A DNA stretch of 21,776 nt from an uncultured Ruminococcus sp. (GCA_937902395.1 CALGTV010000024.1:1-21776); one strand, 5' to 3'. Counted from the stretch's first letter, positions 1 through 8,120 are shown. Numbers and translations are program-made. The notes: generated by a model not told the origin, from the letters alone.

Positions 1-5
1 ACGCT

Positions 6-47
6 GTCTCTGGACTCTGCTAAAGGGCTTCGCCCTTTAGAATCCCA
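6..47. repeat. Left-edge copy of a palindromic intergenic repeat
   Basis: These 42 bases match 3868-3909 at 40 positions. They contain a 9-bp perfect stem with a TTC loop (20-28 / 32-40). The two differences from the other copy are the two partners of the loop-closing base pair: C28-G32 here and T3890-A3894 there, so pairing is preserved. The unit lacks coding features and looks like a dispersed extragenic palindrome. It may extend left beyond the window. Confidence 0.85.
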
Positions 48-82
48 CCCTTTGTAGTCTTTCGCGGTTTTTCGACAGCCTG

Positions 83-109
83 TAGCGGACACATACGTCG
101 TGTCCGCTA
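83..109. terminator. 10-bp hairpin at the end of the yolD-like gene
   Basis: TAGCGGACAC (83-92) pairs perfectly with GTGTCCGCTA (100-109) around a 7-nt loop. The TAG stop of the minus-strand YolD-like gene (107-109) lies inside the stem. The T-rich flank (TTTTAATATAT) is on the plus side, so as a classical terminator it would work better for plus-strand transcription. For the minus-strand operon it may only stabilise or pause the 3' end. Confidence 0.5.
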
Positions 110-505
110 TTTTAATATATCTATTTTTACTATAGCTTCAAGGGCTATTTCTTTTCCCTCTGCAAATTTTATCCTGTTTTCCTGCATATCCAGAAATCGA
201 AAATGCCCTGTATACAGCACATACTTTCCGCCGCTTTTCTTTTCATCAGGTACAAAATATGTTACCCTTATATTCGGCAGATTAAGCTCCTGTATTCTGC
301 ATATTGCCTGATTCAGTTCCTCCGTTTCATCCTCTGTAAGCTCTTCACGGTGGTCTGTCAGTCTTGCCGTTTCGTCTATTTCCTCATCGTAGCCAGTAAG
401 TGCCGCAAATGGCGAAAACTGCGCCGCTCTGTCGCGTAGAGACATTCTCTGCCGCTTTTCCGATACGTGATGAGGGTGATTTATAATATCGCTGTAATCC
501 TCCAT
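107..505 (-). CDS. YolD-like protein
   Basis: This 132-residue protein matches the YolD-like family, small proteins that commonly sit beside Firmicute Y-family polymerases (the YqjW/YqjX and UvrX/YolD arrangement). The N-terminal part has the typical motif RAAQFSPFAALTGYDE (about residues 26-41), followed by an acidic helical stretch and a beta-rich C-terminal half with GHFRFLD. It starts at ATG 505, and the A of that ATG overlaps the stop of the polymerase gene (TAATG), so translation is coupled. A GGAGG lies 12 nt upstream and a nearer AAGG lies 4 nt upstream. Its role is inferred from family and context: an accessory to the translesion polymerase. The molecular activity is not established. 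Confidence 0.85.
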   Translation of the reverse strand: MEDYSDIINHPHHVSEKRQRMSLRDRAAQFSPFAALTGYDEEIDETARLTDHREELTEDETEELNQAICRIQELNLPNIRVTYFVPDEKKSGGKYVLYTGHFRFLDMQENRIKFAEGKEIALEAIVKIDILK

Positions 506-1983
506 TATGCCTTATGACCTCCAACTGTGCCGTTTCTTTCCCTTGCTGTTGCGCCGTCCTCAAAATTCATGCCTTTGAGTATGGCGTTTTTTCCGTATTT
601 ATCCTTGATTGTCAGCAATGCCTTTTGCAACTGTTTTTCCTTTGCCAAAGCCTCTTTTTCTTCTGCCTGTCGCTTCTCCATTTCCTCGATATCGTCAAAA
701 AAGCTGTACTGTATCGGTTCGTCATCTTGTATGTTTTTTTCAGGAATAACGTGATTTGCTACGACGTACATTCGCCGTATCATAAGCTTTCTGTCAACTA
801 TGCGGTCGAAAAGTTCAGTTACTGCCTGCAAAAACATCGCTGTTGAGGCGGTCTGTCTGCCCAGATTTATTGAGCCATGTGCGGATTTGGGAATTGTTTT
901 GCCGTATCTGTCTGTTTCGGTCGCTCCCTTGTAGTTTTCAGGGATTCCCGTATGGTCATACCCCACTGTCAATACAATCTGGTCTGCAACTAGTCCCTTG
1001 CGCACAAGATCAAGGGAAAGCTGGTCTGTCATTTCGCGGATAATTAGTCTGCCCTCGTGGAAGCTGTAAGGTCTTGATAGTACCTGCCCCTGACTTAAAC
1101 TGTGATTTTCAGGCTTATATGACTTTATTGCCGCCATTGTACATGGCTCCCAGCCCCATGCGTGATCTATAAGCAGTTCCGCATTTACGCCGAACATTCT
1201 GTACAGCATATCCTCGTTATATTCAGATGCGCGTGCAATATCGCCCATGGTGTAGATGTATACCGATTCGAGACGTTTGGAAATTCCTTTGCCAACTCTC
1301 CAGAAATCCGTGATAGGACGATGTGACCACAACTTTTCACGGTAGGACATTTCGTCAAGCTCCGCTATACGCACTCCGTCTTTATCCGCAGGCATTTTCT
1401 TTGCCACAATATCCATGGCTATTTTCGCCAGATACAGATTTGTGCCGATTCCAGCCGTTGCTGTGATTCCCGTTTCTTTCAGTACGTCACGAATCATGCG
1501 CATTGCAAGTTCATGGGCGGTGCATTTGTAGGTATCCAGATACGCTGTAGCGTCAATAAATACCTCGTCAATGGAATACACATGGATATCCTCGGGGGCG
1601 ATATAGCGGAGATATATCTCGTATATCCTTGTGCTTACTTCCATATAATGCGCCATTTGCGGCGGTGCAACAATAAAGTCAAGCTTTAATGCAGGATTGC
1701 TGTTCAGCTCCGAGGCAAGATATGAGCTGCCTGTAAATCGGCGGTATGGGGCTTTTTTCTCCCTGTGATAGTTGACATCTTTGACCGTCTGTATAACCTC
1801 GAAAAGTCTTGCTCTGCCGGGGATTCCGTATGATTTCAGAGAGGGCGTTACTGCAAGGCATATTGTCTTTTCTGTGCGGCTTTCATCAGCTACCACAAGA
1901 TTTGTATTTAATGGGTCAAGTCCCCGTTCAACGCACTCTACGGAGGCATAAAAGGATTTCAGGTCAATACAAATACACTGCAT
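505..1983 (-). CDS. Y-family translesion DNA polymerase (UvrX/UmuC-like)
   Basis: This 492-residue protein is a Y-family DNA polymerase. Such enzymes copy past damaged bases with low fidelity in the cytoplasm. The first catalytic aspartate is D7 in the opening motif IDLKSFYASVE, and the catalytic pair D139-E140 is in VYSIDEVFID. The palm, fingers, thumb and little-finger order is intact. The region around residues 60-107 is longer than in UmuC, as in the Firmicute UvrX/YqjW branch, and a charged helical tail follows from about 430. It starts at ATG 1983, with AGGAG 7 nt upstream. The CotH gene ends 30 bp upstream on the same strand and no terminator is visible between them, so this gene may be read from the CotH promoter. 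No LexA-like box was seen just upstream. Confidence 0.92.
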   Translation of the reverse strand: MQCICIDLKSFYASVECVERGLDPLNTNLVVADESRTEKTICLAVTPSLKSYGIPGRARLFEVIQTVKDVNYHREKKAPYRRFTGSSYLASELNSNPALKLDFIVAPPQMAHYMEVSTRIYEIYLRYIAPEDIHVYSIDEVFIDATAYLDTYKCTAHELAMRMIRDVLKETGITATAGIGTNLYLAKIAMDIVAKKMPADKDGVRIAELDEMSYREKLWSHRPITDFWRVGKGISKRLESVYIYTMGDIARASEYNEDMLYRMFGVNAELLIDHAWGWEPCTMAAIKSYKPENHSLSQGQVLSRPYSFHEGRLIIREMTDQLSLDLVRKGLVADQIVLTVGYDHTGIPENYKGATETDRYGKTIPKSAHGSINLGRQTASTAMFLQAVTELFDRIVDRKLMIRRMYVVANHVIPEKNIQDDEPIQYSFFDDIEEMEKRQAEEKEALAKEKQLQKALLTIKDKYGKNAILKGMNFEDGATARERNGTVGGHKA

Positions 1984-2013
1984 TTACTCACTCCTGTTGG
2001 GTATTTTCTCGAA

Positions 2014-3648
2014 TTATCTGTGCCACTGCTTGTTCAGAAAATCAACCCGTGATTCAAGCCATTCTGCAAGATAATCTGCGGCTTCTTCGTGGGTTTTGCA
2101 GCTGGCGGCTTCTTTAGAAAGCTCCATTGCAAAGGAATCATTTTTTCTTATATTGTCCCATTTGGCGTAGTTGCGTTCAAAGGCTTCGGCATGGGCGGTT
2201 TTATCGTTTTCTACGATTTCTATGCCACGCTCAAAAACTCCGCTGTCATAGGCGGCTGTCCATTTATCCTTTATTATCTCCTGATACCAGTCCTCGTATA
2301 CAAGGACTGCAAGCCATGGATTTATTGTTTCATATTCGCCGTTTCCCTGCGGTCCGCCGTTTACATCGGGGACAATATTTGCGGCATAGAAGCCCTGACC
2401 GTCGGCGCATCTGTCCTTGTTTCCCATAGCGGAATCGAAATCCCATGGCGCTTCAAAGGTCAGCTTTTTGTCGCCCTCTGCTCCGAAATCGGCACTCATA
2501 TAAAAGCTTGACCAGTAAATATCAGCATCGCAGGTAAGCTCTGAAATGATATACATATCCGCAAGAGATTCAACATTTACTACGTTTTCAACAGCCTGCT
2601 GAGGTGTGATATCAGGCTTTGGAATGATTTTGCTGTAATCAGAATTAAATACATATGCTTTGTCGTTATAGGCGGCATTGTACATGATTTCGTAGACGTT
2701 ATTCACATAGCTTTCTATGAAATCGTGCTGTTCCTGAGAATAGATATCGCTTTTTATTGTGACACCCACATCTTTTTTACGATCTTTTTTGCCGTCTTTC
2801 AGGCATTTCATTGTTCTGCCGCTTCCGCCCTTTCCGTCGTATGGGATAAGCTCGGCATTGTCGGCATAGTCCACAAAGAATTGATTCAGCTCGGATTCGT
2901 TGGTGTAATAACCGTCAAATTCCATGAAATAGCCGATATCCGTGCCTGTGTAGTCTGGGAGAGGCTCTGTTATAGCTACTCTGTCGGGATTTACCTGCTG
3001 CATCTCCGCAAGGAGATAAATTCCCCAGTAATTACCGTTGATATATACCTCGACAAATTCAGCATCGGAGGCATACAAGCCGTCTGCGCTGAGAATTTCG
3101 CGGCTCATTGCCAATGCGGATTTGTTTCTGAGCATTGAAGCGTCCTTGTATTCCGCAAGGAGCACCCAGTTTTTCGTCTTTGCGCCCTCGTTAAGACCAA
3201 GCATATTCTGAGTTTGCGGGAATTTTATGCGAAGTCCCTTTTTATCGTAGGTTGTTGTCCAGTTTCCGCGGACTTTGACCTGCGCTTCAATATTGCTGAG
3301 CAGTACGTTTTCCTCAGCGTCAGAAAGGGTAATTTTACAGCTTTCGTAATATGGGGCAGGGGGCATTTTATAATTCGGCGTCCATGTTGCAATCTGCTCT
3401 GATACAAATGGTGCGACGGGCAGTTTTACAAAATCAAGGACGTTTGCCTCCTGATTTACTGTATCTATTTTCAGTATGGGCAAAGTTGAAGCTGTTACCG
3501 CTTCTGTGGGAGATTCCATTTCTTTCGGAATATTTGCTTCTGTGGTTGGAGATACGGGTGCGTTTTCCATTTGGAGCTGATTCTGCGAACAGCCGAAGCT
3601 GAGGCAGCACACAGCTATCATTGATAATACAGCGCTGAATTTTTTCAT
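2014..3648 (-). CDS. CotH-family (kinase-like) lipoprotein
   Basis: This 544-residue secreted protein has a lipoprotein signal peptide with lipobox LSFGC (lipid-anchored Cys20), then a Ser/Thr/Pro/Glu-rich spacer to about residue 55. The CotH domain spans about 110-415. It includes VKVRGNWT, KNWVLLAEYKDASMLRNKSALAM (given as positions 158-180), INGNYWGIYLLAE and the acidic motif PWDFDSAMGN (401-410). CotH proteins are atypical kinases known from Bacillus spore coats. In ruminococci the domain is common in extracellular and cellulosome-linked proteins, but this one is membrane-anchored and has no dockerin. ATG 3648 is preceded by GGAG at an 11-nt spacing. It heads the apparent operon with the translesion polymerase, an unexpected partner. 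The substrate is unknown. Confidence 0.88.
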   Translation of the reverse strand: MKKFSAVLSMIAVCCLSFGCSQNQLQMENAPVSPTTEANIPKEMESPTEAVTASTLPILKIDTVNQEANVLDFVKLPVAPFVSEQIATWTPNYKMPPAPYYESCKITLSDAEENVLLSNIEAQVKVRGNWTTTYDKKGLRIKFPQTQNMLGLNEGAKTKNWVLLAEYKDASMLRNKSALAMSREILSADGLYASDAEFVEVYINGNYWGIYLLAEMQQVNPDRVAITEPLPDYTGTDIGYFMEFDGYYTNESELNQFFVDYADNAELIPYDGKGGSGRTMKCLKDGKKDRKKDVGVTIKSDIYSQEQHDFIESYVNNVYEIMYNAAYNDKAYVFNSDYSKIIPKPDITPQQAVENVVNVESLADMYIISELTCDADIYWSSFYMSADFGAEGDKKLTFEAPWDFDSAMGNKDRCADGQGFYAANIVPDVNGGPQGNGEYETINPWLAVLVYEDWYQEIIKDKWTAAYDSGVFERGIEIVENDKTAHAEAFERNYAKWDNIRKNDSFAMELSKEAASCKTHEEAADYLAEWLESRVDFLNKQWHR

Positions 3649-3965
3649 ATAATATTATTCTCCAAAGTGATGTTTCAAAAATTCAGGGGACGAAAAACGT
3701 CCCCTCAGTCAGTCGAAAAAGTTACAATATTATAAATTTTAAGGGGACGCTCTCACTTGCAGAGCGTCCCCTCTTTTAAAACAGTCCACAGGACTGTTTT
3801 AAAATTCACCCCTTGCAGAGCGCTTGAACGCTACGCAGGGCTTTGCCCTGCACCCACCAGAGACTCCGTCTCTGGACTCTGCTAAAGGGTTTCACCCTTT
3901 AGAATCCCATTTTATTTGTAGTTTATCGTCAATCAGAGGGGACGAAAAACGTCCCCTGATATGTA
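3649..3965. repeat. Array of seven stem-loops between CotH and DUF1508 genes
   Basis: This gene-free stretch is packed with inverted repeats. Perfect stems are: 3685-3692/3698-3705 (AGGGGACG, loop AAAAA); 3742-3753/3761-3772 (12 bp); 3774-3787/3791-3804 (14 bp, TTTTAAAACAGTCC); 3835-3841/3845-3851 (GCAGGGC, loop TTT); 3857-3864/3868-3875 (CCAGAGAC); 3882-3890/3894-3902 (9 bp); and 3937-3944/3950-3957 (identical to the first). The outer arms AGGGGACG/CGTCCCCT occur three times, with two different interiors. No convincing ORF or clear promoter with a -35 was found. This resembles a mosaic of extragenic palindromic repeats. Some hairpins may also act as terminators for the DUF1508 transcript. 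Confidence 0.85.
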
Positions 3966-4346
3966 TTATTCCTTTTCTGGTTCCTCAACAGGAGCGTCAA
4001 CTGCATTTTTGCGGACGCTTTCAATACCGTTAAGGCAGCTTGCCTTTTTAACATATCCCTCACTTACAGCGATAGTCTGACCGTTTTTAGCTTTAAGGCG
4101 GAATCTATACTCGCCTTTTTTATCAGCATAAACTTCAAACTTAGGGTTCTTTTCAACAGCGAATCCCTCAACAGTCTGGTCCTCAAGATTAGCAATAGGA
4201 GCATTCTTTGCAACGCTTGCAATTCCGTTCTTGATACTGTCGATTCTGTTGTAAACTTCTCCGCCTGTAGCAATAACTTCACCGTTACCTGCTTTAAGGC
4301 TGAATGTGAAACCTGTGTTAGTTTGCTTGATTATAAATTTTCCCAT
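3966..4346 (-). CDS. DUF1508 / YegP-like two-repeat protein
   Basis: This 126-residue protein is made of two tandem DUF1508 units. Unit 1 (about 1-58) has GKFIIKQTNTGFTFSLKAGNG and unit 2 (about 59-118) has PKFEVYADKKGEYRFRLKAKNG. Each is followed by a helix with an NGI-SV-KNA pattern. DUF1508 proteins are small, probably cytoplasmic, and of unknown biochemical role. The start chosen is ATG 4346: the Shine-Dalgarno AAAGG lies 11 nt upstream of it, but only 2 nt from the upstream in-frame TTG at 4355. A consensus promoter sits at 4391-4419. The gene stands alone, after the GH9 terminator and before the hairpin array. Confidence 0.85.
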   Translation of the reverse strand: MGKFIIKQTNTGFTFSLKAGNGEVIATGGEVYNRIDSIKNGIASVAKNAPIANLEDQTVEGFAVEKNPKFEVYADKKGEYRFRLKAKNGQTIAVSEGYVKKASCLNGIESVRKNAVDAPVEEPEKE

Positions 4347-4390
4347 GATTATCAATACCTTTCTGATTATTTTCGGGATTTTGTAATTTA

Positions 4391-4419
4391 ATTATACACC
4401 ATTTTACAATAAAAGTCAA
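4391..4419 (-). promoter_or_regulatory. Promoter of the DUF1508 gene
   Basis: On the minus strand, TTGACT (4414-4419), a 17-bp spacer and TATAAT (4391-4396) form a near-consensus vegetative promoter. It lies about 45 bp upstream of the ATG. Confidence 0.75.
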
Positions 4420-4501
4420 TATATTATAAACCATATTGTACTTTTATACCTAAAAAGTGCATGATATTTTAGTGAATTTAACGAATGATACAGACAAAAT
4501 A

Positions 4502-4530
4502 ATCCGCTGTACCTCAATGATACAGCGGAT
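4502..4530 (-). terminator. Terminator of the GH9 gene
   Basis: A perfect 10-bp stem (4502-4511 / 4521-4530) with a 9-nt loop begins 12 bp beyond the GH9 stop. On the minus strand it is followed by TTATTTTGTC, a reasonable U-rich tail for intrinsic termination. Confidence 0.8.
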
Positions 4531-4542
4531 ATATTCATATTA

Positions 4543-7365
4543 TTATGAAGCAGCTACGGGAAGGTCTTTCTGTGAAATAAGTCTTGCTTCAAGTCTCTGG
4601 ATTGTAACAGCATCCTGAGCTGTAATGCCGCTTCCGTTGTCGTAAACGTCGCCGTTACGTGCACCTTCCTTGCTCAGACCGTACTTGTCATAATTTCCGA
4701 TAGACTGGAGAATTGCTGTTGAATCAGCGATTGTTACCTTTCCGTCGCAGTTAGCATCGCCCCAGATGATATCTGTATTCTTGTCATCTTCATCGTCCTC
4801 AGAAGGCTTTGTGGGATTCTGTGTGCCATTTTCCGGCTTTGTGCCGTCGGGCTCAACACCCCAGATAAGTTCATCATCTGCGTAAAGTGTGATAAGCTCT
4901 GTAATTGCAGCAGCATCATTGTCATCTTCAAAGCTTACAAGTTCAGCGTAGCTGTAGTCGTTTGTGGAATCCCATACTGTATCGAATGTTTCAGGGTGCA
5001 TCTTGTTAAGCAGACCGAACTGATATACACGGCTTCCGTAGAAATCACAGTTCTGCCATGAGATTTCGATGTAGTATGTGCCTTTATCGTCATACTTCAC
5101 AGGCTCAGAGATATGTGCTTGATTCTTGCCGTCTGTGAAACTCTTTTCCTGGTCGTAGTCAATACGAGTTTCGATAAAGCTGATATCCTCGCCCTTTTCA
5201 AGCTGTTCGCCGATATTGAAATAATATCTTGCTTTGAGGTTGCTCTCGAATTTAGGAGGATTTACTGTTCTGTTGTGAACAACAATTTTAATCTGAATAC
5301 CTGCGTCAGTTTCCTGAGACTTACCGCCTGAAACATAAAGACCTGTGGGAAGTGGATTGCCGTCCTCATCTACCTGGTCATAGCCGATAGCGTTTTCAGA
5401 CATGTCGAAATCAGGCTTGAGGTAGTTATCCTTTTCGTGCTCCTTGCCCTCTGCACCATAGAAGTGATAAAGTCCTGCAAGGTCGCCGCAGAAGCCTGCG
5501 TTATAGTCGTCAGTAACTTCGTTATAGATGTAGTCCTTTGTGATATCGCTGTGGAAATCCTTAAGGTCCGGTCCGCCTACGAGAGCGCCCCAGAGTGTGT
5601 GAACCTGTACAACAGGGTCTTCCATACTCTGTGTAGGTGAGCAGTGTGATGAACGATGATGAGGCTGTGATGCAAAGTTTGTGCCGTAGCCTACCTCGTA
5701 TGCATAACCCATGGGGTTGTTTCCGAGGATATATGCCATCTGAGCCTTTGCCCATTCAGCAAATGTCATATCGCCTGTTTCCTTAGCATAAACCATAGCC
5801 TGAAGTCCTGCTGCGGTGTTGTAACGTGCAGAACCGTAGCCTGATACAACTGCCCAGCCCTTAGGTGACTTAGCGATAAAGTCGCTGCTTGTTTCGCTGT
5901 CAGGAAGGTCGGGAATCTGGTCATATGTCATGGGTGTATTCCAGAGGTGGTCATCCATACCGAAATACTTGTGAGTTCTTACAGGCTCATAACCCCAGTC
6001 AGAAGTATCAGTTTCCTTTGAAGTACCTGACCAGAATTCAAGGTTGTAGCGGAAGATATACCAGTCACGTGCTGTATTTGTTACGGGAGCAAGCTTTGCG
6101 AATACGCCGCCCCATACTGTATCCCAGCAGTGAACCCAGATATTCTGCCAACAGTTACCTGTATCTGTGATGATACGCTTCATGTAGCCTGTGTATGGGT
6201 GTGCGCCCATTTCGCCTTCAATTGATTCATCTACAGCGATAATATCCATGATATACTTGTCATATGCTGCCTGTTTCTGAGTTTCGTCCTCAGCAACGCA
6301 AGCGTAATAGAGCCATACAGCAGCCCATGCAAGTTCGTCATAGTCGTAACTTGATGTATAGAAACCGCCGTCATATCCAAGGCTCTTTGCGGTAGGAACC
6401 ATTCCGGGCTCCCAATCCTCAATATGAGTTTCAACAGCGAATTCATACAGTGCCTTTGCGTATTTCAGGTTCTCTGCTGCATATTCAGGGTCAGTATCCT
6501 TGAAGTTGAGATAGTTTACCGCAAGTGAAGCAGCAGCTCCTGCGGCCTGATCAGATGCGGGCATTTCCTTTGTTGCGAAATAAGCAGGACGCTTAACTCC
6601 ACATGATGAAGATGCAACAAATGTTCCGTCAACCTGTAATTCAGGAGGACACCAGTAGTTATGGTCGTTGTTACCTTCGCCCACCTGATAGCAGTACGCG
6701 ATAACCTCGTCCTCATCATTCATGTATGTAGCTTTCATGAAGTAGTCGTTAGCCCAGCGGAGTTCATCCTCAACGTGCTTATCAAGACCAAGGTCAGCAT
6801 AGGAATCACGGAATTCGTAATATCCCCAGCCTACAGTTGAAGCTGAATAAGAGAAAGGCAGACCGAATTTTACGTGGTCACCTGCATCGTGCCAGCCGCC
6901 AGTAAGGTCAAGTGTACCGTTTCCGTCGGGATCGAGGAATTCTCTGTTTTCCTCAATGAACTCATTTGTCATATTGACGCCGACATAGAGGTCTTCATCT
7001 TCACTTGCACCGCCGTCGCCTTCGCCGTCGTAGTTGCCAAGACCGTCGTCTTTACCGTCATCGGGGCCTGCATCGCCTACGTTTACTTTAGGCATTGGGT
7101 TCATTGGCTGAAGGGGAATTTCAGCGTCTTTGATATGGCAGTCATCACGCCATGAGTAGTATCCGTCCTCTCCCACTTCATCGCCGCACTTGTTTGCATC
7201 GTAGAAGCAAAGTGCAAGCTGGAGAGCCTCGGCATAGTTGTAATAATTGTTTGGCTCATCGGGAGTAATAACAGCAGCATTGACAGAAGCCGCAGTGCCC
7301 GACATCAGAACGGTTGCCGCAGAAAGCATAGCAGCCGATCTTTTCAATAGCTTTAATTTTTTCAT
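4543..7365 (-). CDS. Cellulosomal GH9 endoglucanase (GH9-CBM3c-dockerin I)
   Basis: This 940-residue secreted cellulase begins with a signal peptide (about 1-31, cleavage near SVNA-AV). The GH9 (alpha/alpha)6 domain spans about 40-640. It shows GGWHDAGDHVKFGLP with the catalytic-base aspartates of DAGD (160-163), the substrate-binding HHRSSH (569-574) and the acid glutamate E616 in YNEVTDDYNAG. A CBM3c module follows (about 660-808), the arrangement of processive endoglucanases. After an acidic linker, a type I dockerin (868-930) targets the enzyme to a scaffoldin. An unusual acidic Gly/Asp/Glu-rich insertion lies at about 92-150, between the first GH9 helix and DAGD, and ends in the Ca-loop-like DPDGNGTLD. 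ATG 7365 was chosen because AAAGGAA is well spaced from it; the ATG at 7371 is only 2 nt from the AGG. Confidence 0.95.
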   Translation of the reverse strand: MKKLKLLKRSAAMLSAATVLMSGTAASVNAAVITPDEPNNYYNYAEALQLALCFYDANKCGDEVGEDGYYSWRDDCHIKDAEIPLQPMNPMPKVNVGDAGPDDGKDDGLGNYDGEGDGGASEDEDLYVGVNMTNEFIEENREFLDPDGNGTLDLTGGWHDAGDHVKFGLPFSYSASTVGWGYYEFRDSYADLGLDKHVEDELRWANDYFMKATYMNDEDEVIAYCYQVGEGNNDHNYWCPPELQVDGTFVASSSCGVKRPAYFATKEMPASDQAAGAAASLAVNYLNFKDTDPEYAAENLKYAKALYEFAVETHIEDWEPGMVPTAKSLGYDGGFYTSSYDYDELAWAAVWLYYACVAEDETQKQAAYDKYIMDIIAVDESIEGEMGAHPYTGYMKRIITDTGNCWQNIWVHCWDTVWGGVFAKLAPVTNTARDWYIFRYNLEFWSGTSKETDTSDWGYEPVRTHKYFGMDDHLWNTPMTYDQIPDLPDSETSSDFIAKSPKGWAVVSGYGSARYNTAAGLQAMVYAKETGDMTFAEWAKAQMAYILGNNPMGYAYEVGYGTNFASQPHHRSSHCSPTQSMEDPVVQVHTLWGALVGGPDLKDFHSDITKDYIYNEVTDDYNAGFCGDLAGLYHFYGAEGKEHEKDNYLKPDFDMSENAIGYDQVDEDGNPLPTGLYVSGGKSQETDAGIQIKIVVHNRTVNPPKFESNLKARYYFNIGEQLEKGEDISFIETRIDYDQEKSFTDGKNQAHISEPVKYDDKGTYYIEISWQNCDFYGSRVYQFGLLNKMHPETFDTVWDSTNDYSYAELVSFEDDNDAAAITELITLYADDELIWGVEPDGTKPENGTQNPTKPSEDDEDDKNTDIIWGDANCDGKVTIADSTAILQSIGNYDKYGLSKEGARNGDVYDNGSGITAQDAVTIQRLEARLISQKDLPVAAS

Positions 7366-7441
7366 AACCATTTCCTTTCATTGTGAGGGTTTATATATAA
7401 GCCGTTAAGGACTTATCATCAATCAAGGAACAGGTGTTGCA

Positions 7442-7470
7442 TATATAATATATTTTTATTTTGATATCAA
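7442..7470 (-). promoter_or_regulatory. Promoter of the GH9 cellulase gene
   Basis: On the minus strand, TTGATA (7465-7470), a 17-bp spacer and TATATA (7442-7447) lie about 75 bp upstream of the ATG. The leader would be roughly 65-70 nt. The promoter begins only 11 bp beyond the YerC-like gene, so some read-through from that gene is also possible; no hairpin terminator was seen between them. Confidence 0.6.
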
Positions 7471-7480
7471 AGCTATAAAT

Positions 7481-7780
7481 TTAAAGGAGACCTTTTTCCT
7501 TTAATTTTGTAAATACAATGTTGTAGCCGTCGTTGCCGTCCTGAAGTGAACGATTCACACGGCTGATTGTTGCTGTGCTTGCACCTGTTTCGGAAACAAT
7601 ACTGTTGTAGACGCGATGTTCATCAAGAAGTCTTGCAACGTGGAAGCGCTGTGCAAAGGATTTCAATTCAATTGTTGTGCAGAGATCCACGAAGAATTTA
7701 TAACATTCGTCTACATTTTCGAGTGTAAGAATAGCCTCGAAAAGCTTGTCCATATTTTCAGATTTAATTTTTTCGTTCAT
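7481..7780 (-). CDS. YerC/YecD-family TrpR-like regulator
   Basis: This 99-residue protein matches the YerC/YecD family, small all-helical DNA-binding proteins related to TrpR. The core ELKSFAQRFHVARLLDEH (about residues 38-55) leads to a helix-turn-helix with the family signature ETGASTATISRVNRSL (about 63-78). The C-terminus reads GYNIVFTKLKEKG. It probably acts as a cytoplasmic transcription factor, and its target is not evident. ATG 7780 has GGAG 11 nt upstream. In-frame TTG codons further upstream (to 7810) are poorer starts because they precede the Shine-Dalgarno. It is upstream of, and in the same direction as, the GH9 cellulase gene, but that gene has its own promoter. Confidence 0.85.
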   Translation of the reverse strand: MNEKIKSENMDKLFEAILTLENVDECYKFFVDLCTTIELKSFAQRFHVARLLDEHRVYNSIVSETGASTATISRVNRSLQDGNDGYNIVFTKLKEKGLL

Positions 7781-8120
7781 AATATATAGTACTCCAATCT
7801 GCAATTGCAAAATTCTATACTATATATTTTATCACATTAGTGTGGAAAAGTAAAGGGTTTTTTCGAAATTTTTTTCAGTTTTTATGTGTTGCTGCAAAAA
7901 ATCGTCATATTCTGCAATAAATCGCATATCTTTCTATATTTATAATATACCCTAAGTTTATCATAACACAATTTAATCCGTTTGTAAAGAGAAAATATGT
8001 AGTTTGTATAAATTCGTAAAAATACACAAAGATTTGCCTTTTTCAAGCTAAAAATTGCTTAAATTTTTCTTTAGTTTACTTAAAATTGCGCTAAATCAAA
8101 CTTAATTTACAAAAAGCTGT
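7781..8120. other. AT-rich intergenic stretch between yerC-like gene and rnpB
   Basis: No gene is visible. A candidate minus-strand promoter for the YerC-like gene (TTTACT 7849-7854, 17 bp, TAAAAT 7826-7831) lies at the left. An imperfect tandem repeat of about 19 bp, CTGCAAAAAATCGTCATAT then CTGCAATAAATCGCATAT, occupies 7892-7929. The remainder is low-complexity A/T sequence without recognisable sites. Confidence 0.5.

Noticed and set aside
3649..3965. CRISPR array
   Set aside because: Repeats are palindromic, of differing sequence and irregular spacing, with no constant repeat-spacer rhythm and no cas genes.
3824..4033. A 69-codon plus-strand frame across the hairpin array (begins MNATQGFALHPP)
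   Set aside because: It is a translation of the palindromic repeat modules, lacks a ribosome binding site, and runs antisense into the DUF1508 gene. Such peptides are typical false genes from repeats.
7366..7371. Upstream ATG of the GH9 gene
   Set aside because: Only 2 nt separate the Shine-Dalgarno AGG from this ATG, while the ATG at 7365 has normal spacing and gives a normal signal peptide (MKKLKLLKR).
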